Of a stretch of DNA of 64,000 nucleotides, positions 1 to 8,612 are shown one piece after another. The stretch lies in NCBI RefSeq assembly GCF_004366815.1, contig NZ_SORI01000017.1, positions 1 through 64,000 on the forward strand. Reading direction: 5' to 3'. Source of the stretch: Aminivibrio pyruvatiphilus (GTDB lineage Bacteria > Synergistota > Synergistia > Synergistales > Aminobacteriaceae). The position numbers were made by a program, and so were the translations under genes. Position 1 is the stretch's first letter; each line of letters starts with the position of its first letter. The notes beneath the pieces are model-generated. The model was not told the origin of the DNA and ran no database searches. It worked only from the letters and a program-made list of their open reading frames with translations.

Positions 1-95
1 TCGTGCCCATCGCCATGGATCCGGGTCTTCGTTTTGCGGTGCGCGAGGGCGGCCATACGGTCGGCGCCGGCGTCGTCACCGAGATTCTTGAATAA
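1..95 (+). CDS. tuf: Elongation factor Tu, 3' end only
   Basis: Only the last 30 codons are inside the window; the gene begins upstream. The readable C-terminus ([19 protein letters not shown], then GVVTEILE and a TAA stop) is the signature end of domain III of EF-Tu. EF-Tu is the GTPase that delivers aminoacyl-tRNA to the ribosome. Its position directly before rpmG, tRNA-Trp, secE and nusG is the common bacterial order, which supports the call. Confidence 0.95.
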   Translation, partial: VPIAMDPGLRFAVREGGHTVGAGVVTEILE

Positions 96-120
96 TTAAA
101 CTTCGAGGAGGCAACCATTT

Positions 121-270
121 ATGGCGGATATCGTCGGCCTCTCCTGCACCGAGTGCAAGAGGCGGAACTACACCACGACTGTAAATAAGAAGAAGCAGTC
201 GAAGAAACTGGAGCTCAATAAATTCTGCAAGTGGTGCGGTAAGCACACCTTGCACAAAGAAGGCAAGTAG
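121..270 (+). CDS. rpmG: 50S ribosomal protein L33
   Basis: A 49-residue basic protein starting [17 protein letters not shown]. Two Cys pairs (CTEC near residue 9 and CKWC near residue 36) form the zinc knuckle of the zinc-binding L33 class. A strong ribosome binding site (cgaggagg) lies just upstream. It sits 25 bases after tuf and 21 bases before tRNA-Trp. L33 is a component of the large ribosomal subunit near the E site. Confidence 0.95.
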   Translation: MADIVGLSCTECKRRNYTTTVNKKKQSKKLELNKFCKWCGKHTLHKEGK

Positions 271-291
271 TGTAAAATACACTCTGCTCGC

Positions 292-367
292 AGGTCCGTA
301 GCTCAATTGGCAGAGCACTGGTCTCCAAAACCGGGGGTTGCAGGTTCGAGTCCTGCCGGGCCTGCCA
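292..367 (+). tRNA. tRNA-Trp (CCA anticodon)
   Basis: A 76-nt cloverleaf with encoded 3' CCA. The acceptor stem AGGTCCG pairs with CGGGCCT with one G-T wobble. The T arm contains GGTTCGAGTCC and the anticodon loop is TCTCCAAAA, giving anticodon CCA for tryptophan. It lies between rpmG and secE and is probably processed from the shared transcript. Confidence 0.95.
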
Positions 368-406
368 TTTTTTATTGTCAATGAAAAAAGATAGGAGGCC
401 GAGGTT

Positions 407-589
407 GTGGAAAATATCCTCACCTTCGTAAGAGAAGCCCGAGCCGAACTGAAAAAGGTAACATGGCCAGGAAAAAAGCAGGTGTGGTATTCCACGCTGG
501 TGGTAATCGCTTTCACCCTTTTTGTTTCCGCCTACCTTGGACTCGTGGACATGCTTTTAACGGGAGTTTTATCGCGTCTTATCAGATAA
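407..589 (+). CDS. secE: Preprotein translocase subunit SecE
   Basis: A 60-residue single-span membrane protein with a GTG start preceded by ataggagg. It has the bacterial SecE short form: an amphipathic N-terminal segment with the conserved ELKKVTWPGKKQV motif (around residues 14-26), then one transmembrane helix (WYSTLVVIAFTLFVSAYLG). SecE clamps SecY in the SecYEG protein-export channel. It is immediately followed by nusG, the standard partner. Confidence 0.95.
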   Translation: MENILTFVREARAELKKVTWPGKKQVWYSTLVVIAFTLFVSAYLGLVDMLLTGVLSRLIR

Positions 590-676
590 TGTACGCTGCC
601 GGTCCAGGCAGTTGCGTTCCAGGATCACTTCAGAGATCGGCAGGGAGGTGAGGGGGCCGCGAGACCCCCTTCATGT

Positions 677-1219
677 ATGGATAGCATCGAAGAACGCCGC
701 TGGTATATAGTACAGACATACGCAGGATACGAGAACCGCGTAAAGGCGAATCTCGAGCAGAGAATTGCCACCATGGGCATGGAGGACAGGATTTTCTCCG
801 TTCTTGTGCCTGTGGAAGAGCGTGTATCCGTTAAAGACGGAAAAAGCAAAAAGGTTACCCGCAAGCTTTTTCCCAGCTATGTTCTCGTGGAAATGCGCCT
901 TAATGACCAGTCATGGTACGTGGTGCGCCATACACCCGGTGTCACGGGTTTCGTCGGTTCCGGAAACCACCCTATTCCTCTCACTGAGAAGGAAGTCCGG
1001 GAGATTATGGGCAAGGTGGGTAAGGAGCAGGCAAAGCCCAAAATCGAACTGAACCTTCGCATCGGCGACGTCATCAAGGTCAAGAGCGGTCCCTTCGAGG
1101 GGCAGGTCGGGCCTGTGGTCGAGGTGCTTCCCGAAAAGGGCAAGGTGAAGTTCGCCGTCACTGTCTTCGGACGGGAGACGGCCGTGGAAACGGACTATAC
1201 GGAGCTTGAGAAGCTCTAG
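677..1219 (+). CDS. nusG: Transcription termination/antitermination factor NusG
   Basis: 180 residues, the usual bacterial length. The N-terminal NGN domain starts RRWYIVQTYAGYENRVK and contains the RNA-polymerase-contacting stretch around HTPGVTGFVG. The C-terminal KOW domain (about residues 125-180) starts GDVIKVKSGPFEGQVG. NusG binds RNA polymerase and couples it to Rho or to the ribosome (S10). The start at ATG 677 gives the canonical N-terminus; a purine-rich tract (ggcagggaggtgaggggg) lies upstream. Confidence 0.95.
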   Translation: MDSIEERRWYIVQTYAGYENRVKANLEQRIATMGMEDRIFSVLVPVEERVSVKDGKSKKVTRKLFPSYVLVEMRLNDQSWYVVRHTPGVTGFVGSGNHPIPLTEKEVREIMGKVGKEQAKPKIELNLRIGDVIKVKSGPFEGQVGPVVEVLPEKGKVKFAVTVFGRETAVETDYTELEKL

Positions 1220-1253
1220 CTATATATTCAACGCGAAAGAGGCGCTTGACTGG

Positions 1254-1283
1254 GAGGCAAGAGAGTTCTTGGCTCCTCTTTTT
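1254..1283 (+). terminator. Possible attenuator hairpin between nusG and rplK
   Basis: A GAGG-CAAGA arm pairs with TCTTG-(gct)-CCTC around a 4-nt loop, with a 3-nt bulge, and is followed directly by five Ts. It sits in the leader of the L11-L1 genes, where partial termination or L1-mediated control would be plausible. The bulge makes it weaker than the other terminators in this window. Confidence 0.4.
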
Positions 1284-1328
1284 CCCTGTTCGGATGCCGC
1301 TTTCAGTAACGAGAGGAGATCTTGAGGA

Positions 1329-1754
1329 ATGGCGAAAAAAGTAATTGGGCAGATCAAGCTGCAGTTGCCTGCAGGAAAGGCTACACCGGCTCCTCCTGTG
1401 GGACCTGCACTTGGTCAGCACGGAGTGAATATTATGGAGTTCGTGAAGCAGTTCAACGCTAAGACCGCTGATCAGGCAGGCCTTATTATTCCTGCAGTCA
1501 TCACGGTTTATGCGGACAGAAGCTTCACCTTCATATTGAAGACTCCCCCGGCGAGCGTGCTTCTGAAGAAGGCAGCCGGACTCGAGGCTGCATCTGGTGA
1601 ACCGAACAAGAAGAAGGTGGCGACACTCAACCGGGCCAAGGTCCGGGAGATAGCCGAGCTCAAGAAAGAGGACCTCAACTCCTACGACGTGGAAGCAGCG
1701 ATGCGCATGGTCGAAGGAACCGCACGGTCCATGGGAATCGACATCGTCGATTAG
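1329..1754 (+). CDS. rplK: 50S ribosomal protein L11
   Basis: 141 residues starting [29 protein letters not shown], with the N-terminal proline-rich hinge typical of L11, and ending SMGIDIVD. The rRNA-binding C-terminal domain covers roughly residues 70-141. L11 forms the GTPase-associated centre at the base of the L7/L12 stalk. The ribosome binding site is gagaggag. It is followed 57 bases later by rplA, the usual pair. Confidence 0.96.
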   Translation: MAKKVIGQIKLQLPAGKATPAPPVGPALGQHGVNIMEFVKQFNAKTADQAGLIIPAVITVYADRSFTFILKTPPASVLLKKAAGLEAASGEPNKKKVATLNRAKVREIAELKKEDLNSYDVEAAMRMVEGTARSMGIDIVD

Positions 1755-1811
1755 TTACGAAGAAATTCGTGGGAGGCCTTCGGGCCGTCTGACCACCGGG
1801 AGGGAAACGAA

Positions 1812-2522
1812 ATGGCAAAGATTAGCAAGAGGATGAAAACAGCGGCGGAAAAGATCGAGAAGGGCAAGCTTTATTCCATGAAGGAAGCCATCGCTCTTTT
1901 CAAGGAAACCGCAACGGCGAAGTTTGACGAATCCATCGAGGTTCACATCCGCCTCGGAGTCGACCCCAGGCATGCGGACCAGCAGGTCCGGAGTACTGTC
2001 GTTCTCCCCCACGGCACGGGCATTACCAAGAGAGTGCTCGTTCTTGCCCAGGGTGAGAAGGTGAAAGAAGCAGAAGAGGCCGGTGCAGATTTCGTCGGCG
2101 GCGAAGACCTCGTTGCAAAGATTTCAGGCGGCTGGCTCGAATTTGACGCTGTCATCGCCACCCCTGACATGATGAAATCCGTGGGCCGCCTCGGAAAACT
2201 CCTCGGGCCCAGGGGCCTTATGCCCAGCGCCAAGACCGGCACGGTAACCTTCGAGCTCGGCGATGCGGTCAAGGAAATCAAGGCCGGGCGGGTTGAGTTC
2301 AGGGTCGACAAGTTCGGAATCGTCCACAACGGCGCAGGCAAGAAGAGCTTTACGGAAGAGCAGCTTTATGATAACGTCAAGACTATCTTCCAGGCGGTTT
2401 TGAAGGCTCGTCCCGCTTCCGTCAAGGGAACCTACGTCAAGAGCTTTTCAATAGCATCTTCCATGGGACCCGGAATCAAGATCGATCCCGCGGCTGCCCA
2501 GAAGGAAATGGCCGGCGAGTAG
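1812..2522 (+). CDS. rplA: 50S ribosomal protein L1
   Basis: 236 residues, the usual L1 length. The characteristic motifs include [13 protein letters not shown] in domain [15 protein letters not shown], and the conserved [19 protein letters not shown] (around residues 123-141). L1 binds 23S rRNA at the mobile L1 stalk and in many bacteria represses its own L11-L1 message. The ribosome binding site is gggaggg, 7 bases before the ATG. Confidence 0.96.
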   Translation: MAKISKRMKTAAEKIEKGKLYSMKEAIALFKETATAKFDESIEVHIRLGVDPRHADQQVRSTVVLPHGTGITKRVLVLAQGEKVKEAEEAGADFVGGEDLVAKISGGWLEFDAVIATPDMMKSVGRLGKLLGPRGLMPSAKTGTVTFELGDAVKEIKAGRVEFRVDKFGIVHNGAGKKSFTEEQLYDNVKTIFQAVLKARPASVKGTYVKSFSIASSMGPGIKIDPAAAQKEMAGE

Positions 2523-2539
2523 AGTTCGTTCCCGGCACC

Positions 2540-2680
2540 TGACAACAGAAATACCACGTGAACTGCAGACAGCGGGTCCCCTTCGGGGACAATGGATCCG
2601 TTCCGCCCGCCGAGGTTCCGGCTGAAATGCGGCTGTAAAGCTGTTTTTTATCCCGGGCCCGGTGTGCCCGGGATTTTTTT
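2540..2680 (+). promoter_or_regulatory. Ribosomal L10 leader with terminator-like hairpin
   Basis: The 185-base gap between rplA and rplJ is the standard place for the L10 autoregulatory leader. It contains several pairing segments, such as GGTCCCC-ttc-GGGGAC at about 2574-2589. It ends in a strong hairpin at 2650-2674 (ATCCCGGGC paired with GCCCGGGAT) followed by seven Ts. That layout fits L10/L12-dependent attenuation of rplJL. The leader boundaries are approximate because I assigned the element from position and hairpins, not from a covariance model. Confidence 0.6.
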
Positions 2681-2707
2681 AATGCTATGAGGCAAGGAGG
2701 TGAGTAC

Positions 2708-3241
2708 ATGCCGGCACAAGTAAAATTTGAACAGGTAGAAGAACTTCGCGAAAGGCTGTCAAAGACCCAGGCGGTCTTTGTGGCCGAATACCGCGGAATG
2801 ACAGTCGCACAGATCACTGCCCTGCGGGCCCAGGTCCGCGCAGCTGGCGGCGAAATGAAGGTGGCCAAGAACACCCTCATGAAGATCGCCATGGAGCAGG
2901 AAGGGCTTACCGCCTTCCCCGATGAGATGGCCTACGGTCCCAACGTTTTCGCCCTTGCCTACGGTGACCCCGTAGCGGTGGCCAAGGCACTCCGCGATTT
3001 TTCCAGGGAAAAGACCAACAAGGCCTTCCTTCTCAAGGGAGGTGCCCTGGGCCATTCCATTCTCGGCGTCGACCAGGTTAGCGCTCTTGCCGATCTTCCC
3101 AGCAAGGACGTCCTTATTGGACAGGTTGTCCGTACCATTGCAGCACCGATCTCCGGGTTCCTTTCCGTGCTCAACGGGCCCATCCGGGGACTGGCGACCT
3201 GCCTCAACCAGATCAAGGAAAAGAAAGAACAGGCTGCATAG
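2708..3241 (+). CDS. rplJ: 50S ribosomal protein L10
   Basis: 177 residues from ATG 2708, which has a perfect aaggaggtg upstream; an in-frame ATG at 2687 lies before that site and is rejected. Family features are the N-terminal YRGMTVAQITALRAQVRAAG and KVAKNTLMKIA segments, and a C-terminal helical tail (LNQIKEKKEQ) that carries L7/L12 dimers. L10 anchors the stalk and is also the translational repressor acting on the leader just upstream. Confidence 0.95.
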   Translation: MPAQVKFEQVEELRERLSKTQAVFVAEYRGMTVAQITALRAQVRAAGGEMKVAKNTLMKIAMEQEGLTAFPDEMAYGPNVFALAYGDPVAVAKALRDFSREKTNKAFLLKGGALGHSILGVDQVSALADLPSKDVLIGQVVRTIAAPISGFLSVLNGPIRGLATCLNQIKEKKEQAA

Positions 3242-3304
3242 CAGCGTAAGGCCGCGCTCAGGCGTACACAAATTGCTGATACATATCCAAGGAGGATAAA
3301 TAGA

Positions 3305-3685
3305 ATGACCCGTGATGAAATGATCCAGGCTATTGAAACCATGACTGTTCTCGAGCTTTCCGAGCTCGTGAAAGCCCTTGAGGACAAGTTTGGCGTGTCT
3401 GCTTCCGCTCCTGCAATGGCTATGCCCATGATGGCCATGGCCGGTGCTCCCGCAGCCGCAGCCGAAGAAGAGAAGACCGAGTTCGACGTGGTCTACAAGG
3501 CTCCCGGCGCCAACAAGATCAACGTGATCAAGGTTGTCCGCGAACTTACCGGCCTTGGTCTGAAGGAAGCCAAGGAACTCGTCGACAATCCCCCCAAGGC
3601 CGTCAAGGAAGGCGTCACCAAGGAAGAGGCCGAAGAAGTCAAGAAGAAGCTCGTCGAGGCCGGCGCCGAAGTCGAAGTCAAGTAG
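3305..3685 (+). CDS. rplL: 50S ribosomal protein L7/L12
   Basis: 126 residues. The N-terminal dimerisation domain contains [19 protein letters not shown]. An Ala/Met-rich hinge (about residues 36-58) leads to the C-terminal factor-binding domain with the conserved [23 protein letters not shown]7/L12 recruits translational GTPases to the ribosome. A strong terminator follows. In most bacteria rpoB and rpoC follow rplL in the same operon, but here they do not. Confidence 0.96.
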   Translation: MTRDEMIQAIETMTVLELSELVKALEDKFGVSASAPAMAMPMMAMAGAPAAAAEEEKTEFDVVYKAPGANKINVIKVVRELTGLGLKEAKELVDNPPKAVKEGVTKEEAEEVKKKLVEAGAEVEVK

Positions 3686-3714
3686 TTTCACTTTTCCTGT
3701 TTTCAGCTATACTG

Positions 3715-3748
3715 AAGGCGGCGCGTTCCAGGCGCCGTCTTCTTTTTT
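3715..3748 (+). terminator. Terminator after rplL
   Basis: A ten-pair stem AAGGCGGCGC / GCGCCGTCTT (one G-T wobble) encloses a short loop and runs into TTCTTTTTT. It closes the tuf-to-rplL ribosomal block and separates it from the amidohydrolase gene that starts 23 bases later. Confidence 0.8.
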
Positions 3749-3770
3749 ACCCATTTGACGGAGGTATGCC

Positions 3771-4622
3771 ATGATCGTCGACTGCCATGTCCATGTGTAC
3801 CCGCCCGAAGTCATCCGGGACGCGGAAAAAATAGCCCGGACGGAAGAACATTTTGCACTGCTCATCGGCGGGAAAGTCCATAAATGGGCTGCGGCCGAAG
3901 ATCTGGTGGAGCAGATGGAAAGGGACGGGGTAGATGTTTCATGGATTTTCGGTTTTGCCTTCAAGGATCCGGGGCTGTGTGCACTGTGCAATGACTATGT
4001 CATCGACGCGGTACGCAGGTTCCCAGGCCGTTTCCGGGGCCTCGCGGTGGTTCCGCCCATGGCGAGGGGAAGTGACCGCGAGATCCTCCGGTGCAGGGAA
4101 GCCGGTCTTGTGGGCATAGGGGAGATTTTTCCCCAGGGACAAAACCTCGACATTGCGGACATAAGGCAAACCTGGCGGCTCGCGGGAGCAGCCCATGAGC
4201 TTGATATGTTCCTTTTGTTCCATTCTGCGGAGCCGGTAGGCCATGACTATGCCGGCAAAGGCAATGTCGGCCCCAGGGAGGCTGCGGAATTCTGTATCCA
4301 CCATCCCGAGACCCGGGTGATCTTTGCCCATTTCGGCGGCGGGTTATGGATGTACGAGCTCATGCCCGAGATGAAGCTCTATCTCTCCAACGCCCGGTAT
4401 GATTCCGCCGCGTGGCCCTGGCTCTACGAGCCGGCAGTTTTTTCCGCCATGGCTGCCGCCGGGGTGGGGGATAAGATTCTCTACGGTTCCGACTTTCCCA
4501 TTCTCTCCTTTCCCCGATACAAAAAACTCCTTGATGCTTCCGGCGCCTCCGATGAGGCCGGAGCTCAATTTCTTTCCGGAAACGCCCTTTCTTTTCTCAG
4601 AGAAGACCACCCCCTTTCATAG
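3771..4622 (+). CDS. Amidohydrolase-2 family metal-dependent hydrolase
   Basis: 283 residues with the TIM-barrel amidohydrolase layout of the ACMSD/PF04909 group. The N-terminal metal motif is DCHVHVYP (His6, His8). Later ligand candidates are LLFHSAEP (about residue 150), FAHFGGG (about residue 189) and a catalytic-type GSDFP near residue 240. Such enzymes hydrolyse or decarboxylate small ring or carboxylate substrates; the substrate cannot be read from sequence. The start has gacggagg upstream. It follows the rplL terminator and is read alone. Confidence 0.8.
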   Translation: MIVDCHVHVYPPEVIRDAEKIARTEEHFALLIGGKVHKWAAAEDLVEQMERDGVDVSWIFGFAFKDPGLCALCNDYVIDAVRRFPGRFRGLAVVPPMARGSDREILRCREAGLVGIGEIFPQGQNLDIADIRQTWRLAGAAHELDMFLLFHSAEPVGHDYAGKGNVGPREAAEFCIHHPETRVIFAHFGGGLWMYELMPEMKLYLSNARYDSAAWPWLYEPAVFSAMAAAGVGDKILYGSDFPILSFPRYKKLLDASGASDEAGAQFLSGNALSFLREDHPLS

Positions 4623-4697
4623 GCTGATTCATGCCCTCATGCTTCTGCTGAATAGAAGACAGCTGCTCTGATCTCTTGTCCGGGCGGAGGAGGGCTA

Positions 4698-4726
4698 TTT
4701 ACGAAAATAAAGATGGATACTATACT
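4698..4726 (+). promoter_or_regulatory. Sigma-70-type promoter for the beta-helix gene
   Basis: TTTACG at 4698-4703 and TATACT at 4721-4726 are separated by exactly 17 bases in the 181-base gap before the ATG at 4804. The predicted transcript start is near 4733, leaving a leader of about 70 nt. Confidence 0.55.
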
Positions 4727-4803
4727 GCAAATAATGAATATAGAATAAGGTGGGTCATTAGGGTTGTATCCAGAGAGTATTGTGAGCAGAGAGGGTGGGT
4801 AAA

Positions 4804-6705
4804 ATGGCAACCAGAAAGGCATCAGGCGCTTTCCTGTCCCTTTTTATTCTCCTGGGCTTCCTTGTCCTTTCGCTTTTTTCACGGCACGCAGAAGGGGCGA
4901 TCTTCCGTGTAACCCAGAACGGGGCCGGGCTGCGCGACGGCTCGTCGTGGACAAATGCATGTGACGCAGGGAGATTCCCGCAGCTTCTCTCAGGCGCAAC
5001 CCCGGGAACGGAGATATGGATAGCCGAAGGGAGATACAGGCCGGGCAGTCCGAACCGCCCCTATTCAGCGTTCATACTTCCTCCGGGTGTATCCTTGTAC
5101 GGAGGTTTTGCAGGAAATGAAGTTTCGGTGGAGCAGAGGGATCCCCTTGCTCACGTCTCAGTTCTTACCGGGGATCTGAGCCTTGATGACACTGTCAATT
5201 CCCATGGGGTGACGGAAAGGGTCGAAGATATAGTAGGTCAGAACAGCTATACGGTAATACGATGCGAGGGCGAACCGAGGGAAGGGGATGTTTCCATACC
5301 GGCTCCCGAAAGACCCCAGTCGGTCATCGACGGACTGGTTATTACCGGCGGGAATTCGGAGGTGATATGTTACGCATCCCTCCACGGAGAGTCCCCGATA
5401 AAAGCAGAGGATCCGGTAATCCAGACCGGGGGCCTTCACATAGAGAACGCACGGGTAGAAGTCCGGCAAACCTCCTTTACCGGGAACCAGGGGTTTAGGG
5501 GAGGAGCGGTATGGAACGCGTCAGGCGTAACCCGTATCCAGAAATGCACTTTTTCCGCGAACAGGGCCATTATGAGCGGTGGCAGCATCTATAACTGGAC
5601 AAACGTCGGGGGAACTGGTGTTGCAGCTGAAAGTGAAATGACCATCACAGAAAGCCTTTTCTCTTCCAACAATGCCAGGGATGACGGAGGCGCCATTGAC
5701 AACCATTTCAGTGAAGTTTCCGTCAGGAGGTGTACCTTTTCCGAAAATACCGCCGGAAACGGAGGCGGCATTCGTAATTACCAGGGAAAAATGACTGTAG
5801 AAGCCTGTACTTTCTCAGGCAATGCGGCAGTGGGCGACTTTTACAGAAGCGACATTCGCGGCGGAGGAATTTACAATCAGGGCTCCAATACAGACGCAGT
5901 GATTGTTAACTGCACATTCTATGGAAACAGCGCAGATTTCGGCGGAGGGGCGGCGAATTGGGGGAAGATGCTGCTGATAAACTCCACGCTTTCCGAAAAC
6001 TCAGCAGCTCACGGAGAGGAACTGGCCGACGGAAAGGATTATCTCACGGAGGTTGTGAACTGCATCTTGTGGCACGGATATCCGGGAGATGAAATTTATA
6101 CGGATCAATCATATCCCGTCGATGTGAGGTATTCCATTATTAAAGGAGGATACCCCGGAGAAGGCAACCTCGATGTATCCCCCCTTCTGGGAACACCTTC
6201 CTGGAACGGAGGCCCCACGAGGACCTGCGCACTTCTGCCCGGCAGCCCGGCCATCGACAGCGGAACATCTTCAGGAGCCCCGGTCACTGACCAGAGAGGT
6301 ATCCAGCGTCCCCAGAAAAGCGGGTTCGACCGCGGAGCCTACGAGGTTTCGGTCCGGAAATTTCTCGTGATGAGAGCCCCCTTTCCCGGTGTGTTCAGAT
6401 TCAGTACAGCCACCGAGCAATTCGAGAGCGGAGAGGGTACGGCATGGGGATTCCCGGAAGGGATTCCTGTCACGGTAACTTTCCTCCCCCAAGCGGGAAA
6501 AAGACTGAAGGATGTTCTGGTGGACAGGCGTTCAGTCGGAGCTGTTTCTTCCTATACATTTCCGAACCTGGACCGGGACCATGAGATTGAAACCGTGTTT
6601 ATGGAAACCCTGTCCTCCTCCGGTGGGGGCGGGTGTTCCGCCGGCAGCGGATTCTTCTCTTTTCTGCTGCTGATTCCCCTGCTGCTCATCGGCAGGAGAA
6701 GGTGA
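4804..6705 (+). CDS. Secreted parallel beta-helix protein with Synerg-CTERM anchor
   Basis: 633 residues from ATG 4804; the in-frame GTG 4795 overlaps the ribosome binding site gagggtggg. It has an N-terminal signal peptide (hydrophobic LFILLGFLVLSLF), then a right-handed beta-helix region with about seven rungs marked by CTFSxN...GGGIxN repeats (roughly residues 215-395). A choice-of-anchor Q-like segment (GSPAIDSGT, DQRGIQRP, DRGAYE) follows. The C-terminus is SSSGGGGCSAGSG, then a hydrophobic stretch and GRRR, matching the Synergistota sorting signal. It is likely a surface-exposed adhesin or glycan-binding protein; the ligand is unknown. It converges on rtcB, 18 bases away. Confidence 0.85.
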   Translation: MATRKASGAFLSLFILLGFLVLSLFSRHAEGAIFRVTQNGAGLRDGSSWTNACDAGRFPQLLSGATPGTEIWIAEGRYRPGSPNRPYSAFILPPGVSLYGGFAGNEVSVEQRDPLAHVSVLTGDLSLDDTVNSHGVTERVEDIVGQNSYTVIRCEGEPREGDVSIPAPERPQSVIDGLVITGGNSEVICYASLHGESPIKAEDPVIQTGGLHIENARVEVRQTSFTGNQGFRGGAVWNASGVTRIQKCTFSANRAIMSGGSIYNWTNVGGTGVAAESEMTITESLFSSNNARDDGGAIDNHFSEVSVRRCTFSENTAGNGGGIRNYQGKMTVEACTFSGNAAVGDFYRSDIRGGGIYNQGSNTDAVIVNCTFYGNSADFGGGAANWGKMLLINSTLSENSAAHGEELADGKDYLTEVVNCILWHGYPGDEIYTDQSYPVDVRYSIIKGGYPGEGNLDVSPLLGTPSWNGGPTRTCALLPGSPAIDSGTSSGAPVTDQRGIQRPQKSGFDRGAYEVSVRKFLVMRAPFPGVFRFSTATEQFESGEGTAWGFPEGIPVTVTFLPQAGKRLKDVLVDRRSVGAVSSYTFPNLDRDHEIETVFMETLSSSGGGGCSAGSGFFSFLLLIPLLLIGRRR

Positions 6706-6723
6706 ACCGGGGGGCCTGTCCCG

Positions 6724-8124
6724 TCACCCTTTCATGACTGCAAGAGGCCGGAGACGGGCCACTTTCCGGGCGAGGCCCGCACCGTGGACAACTTCCACCA
6801 CCGCGGAAACGTCCTTGTAGGCTTCCGGGGCTTCTTCTCCCAGTGTTCCGGCCTTTTCGGCCATGACGGATATGCCTTTGGCGGAGAGTTCCTTCGGTAT
6901 ATTCCTTCCTGAGGTTCTCCGTATGGCTTCGTTCCTCCCGAGCACCCTTCCTGCGCCGTGGCACGCCGACCCGAAGGTTTCCCTTTCCGCCCCCGGTGTC
7001 CCTTCCAGGACATAGCTTGCCGTGCCCATGCTTCCGGGGATCAGCACGGGAAGCCCGTTGAATGCCCTGGTGGCCCCTTTCCTGTGAACGCAGAGCTGTC
7101 TCTTTTTTCCTTCCCAGACATGGTTTTCCATGGATGCAAGGTTGTGGCTCACATCGTAGACGGTGGTGAGTTTTTCCCCTGGAAAGAACCCGGCAAAGAC
7201 GTCCCGTACGGCTTCAGCAATAGCCTGGCGGTTGGCCGCGGCGAAATTCGCCGCGGCTTTCATGGCCCCGAGATATTGCCGCCCTTCCTGTGAGTCCACG
7301 GGGGCGCAGCAAAGCTGCCGGTCAGGCACGGCGATCCCGTACTTCGTCATGGCTCCCCGCATGACCTTCAGGTAATCATCGCATACCTGGTGCCCAAGCC
7401 CCCGGCTTCCGCAGTGGATCATCACGGCGATGCATCCTTTGGAAAGCCCCATGGAGGCTGCTTTTTCGGGGAGGAACAGTTCCTCCGTTTCCTGAACCTC
7501 GATAAAGTGATTGCCTGAACCCAGGGTGCCGAGCTGCCCTTTGCCCCGTTCCTTTGCCCGCGGAGAAACGGCGCCCGGCTCGGCCCCCACGAGGCATCCC
7601 CCTTCCTCCGTCCGCCGGATGTCGCCTTCCGTTCCCCTGCCGGAGCGGACGACTCTGACAGCTCCTTCCTCAAGGATCCTGTCCAGTTCCTTCACGCCGA
7701 GGGAATCCTTCACGGATCCGACGCCGCATGGGACGGCGGAGAAGAGGGCGGCCAGCACCCGATCAGCATTGGGACGGAATTCTTCCGCCGGAATTTTTGA
7801 GGCGAGGAGCCTGACGCCGCAGGAAATGTCGTACCCCACTCCTCCGGGGGATATGATCCCGCCGGAGACGTCGAAGGCCGCCACTCCGCCGATGGGGAAG
7901 CCATACCCCTGGTGGATGTCCGGCATGGCCATGCTGTACCCCACAATACCGGGCAGGCAGGCCACATTGGCCACCTGGGAGAGCACGTCTTCTCCCTTGA
8001 GAATGGATTCTATGTAGTCATCGGCGAAAATGAGCCCCGGAACGGCCATTCCCGGCACGGCGCCGGGGTCGAGAACAAGACGCCACTGGTCGATACGCCT
8101 GAGAAAACTGTTCAATTTGTTCAC
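6724..8124 (-). CDS. rtcB: RtcB-type RNA 3'-phosphate ligase
   Basis: About 466 residues. Metal and guanylate-site motifs are all present: DIHQGYGFPIGGV, GGVGYDISCGVRLL, GSGNHFIEVQ, IHCGSRGLGHQ, YDVSHN and the guanylated-His motif ACHGAGR. RtcB joins 2',3'-cyclic or 3'-phosphate RNA ends to 5'-OH ends using GTP and Mn, in RNA repair. The GTG at 8124 is the longest start. A TTG at 8115 has a better-placed gaggtg and may be the true one. The archease gene lies 7 bases upstream in the same direction. Confidence 0.92.
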   Translation of the reverse strand: MNKLNSFLRRIDQWRLVLDPGAVPGMAVPGLIFADDYIESILKGEDVLSQVANVACLPGIVGYSMAMPDIHQGYGFPIGGVAAFDVSGGIISPGGVGYDISCGVRLLASKIPAEEFRPNADRVLAALFSAVPCGVGSVKDSLGVKELDRILEEGAVRVVRSGRGTEGDIRRTEEGGCLVGAEPGAVSPRAKERGKGQLGTLGSGNHFIEVQETEELFLPEKAASMGLSKGCIAVMIHCGSRGLGHQVCDDYLKVMRGAMTKYGIAVPDRQLCCAPVDSQEGRQYLGAMKAAANFAAANRQAIAEAVRDVFAGFFPGEKLTTVYDVSHNLASMENHVWEGKKRQLCVHRKGATRAFNGLPVLIPGSMGTASYVLEGTPGAERETFGSACHGAGRVLGRNEAIRRTSGRNIPKELSAKGISVMAEKAGTLGEEAPEAYKDVSAVVEVVHGAGLARKVARLRPLAVMKG

Positions 8125-8131
8125 CTCGCTG

Positions 8132-8542
8132 TCAGAGATCGAGGATCATCCTCAGAAAAGGACGGGGAGAAGTACGGAGTACGAGCCCTCCGTACGTGGC
8201 GGCCTTGACGGAGAGAACCCGGCCGTTGAGGGGGACGGTTCTTCCCGAGGCAGCAATGGCTGGGGGGGAGAGGGACACAGTGACCTTCACGGGGAGAAAA
8301 AATACCGACCGCGTCTCCGCCAGGAAGAGCAGTTCGTTGAGCCAGGAGACTGCCAGTTCTTCTCCGTCTGGTGAGGAAAGAAAGAGTTCGCTTTTTTCCC
8401 CTGATCCGGGGAAATCCCCGGGTGTCAGTCCAGCGGCAAGGAAAAGGAACGCTTCGGCGGCGTCGAGGAAAACCTCGGCCAGGGTGTCAGCCTCCGCCTC
8501 GAATCCGGCATCCGCGGTATGTTCCAGCAGTCTCCAGGCCAT
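8132..8542 (-). CDS. Archease, RtcB cofactor
   Basis: 136 residues starting MAWRLLEHTADAGFEAEA. The LEHTAD motif and the acidic metal-binding positions are typical of archease. The start at 8542 is set by an aaaggagg on the minus strand; longer readings upstream lack family similarity. Archease speeds guanylation and turnover of RtcB and broadens its nucleotide use. The pair with rtcB forms an RNA-repair or tRNA-splicing-type operon. Confidence 0.9.
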   Translation of the reverse strand: MAWRLLEHTADAGFEAEADTLAEVFLDAAEAFLFLAAGLTPGDFPGSGEKSELFLSSPDGEELAVSWLNELLFLAETRSVFFLPVKVTVSLSPPAIAASGRTVPLNGRVLSVKAATYGGLVLRTSPRPFLRMILDL

Positions 8543-8612
8543 GGCCTCCCCAGCCTCCTTTTCTACGGATATCCTTTGATCCTTAATGTTACCACGGAGA
8601 GGAACAGAGGAC

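Noticed and set aside
2759-3691. A 310-codon minus-strand frame opposite rplJ and rplL
   Set aside because: Both plus-strand genes are unambiguous ribosomal proteins; the antisense frame is a composition artefact.
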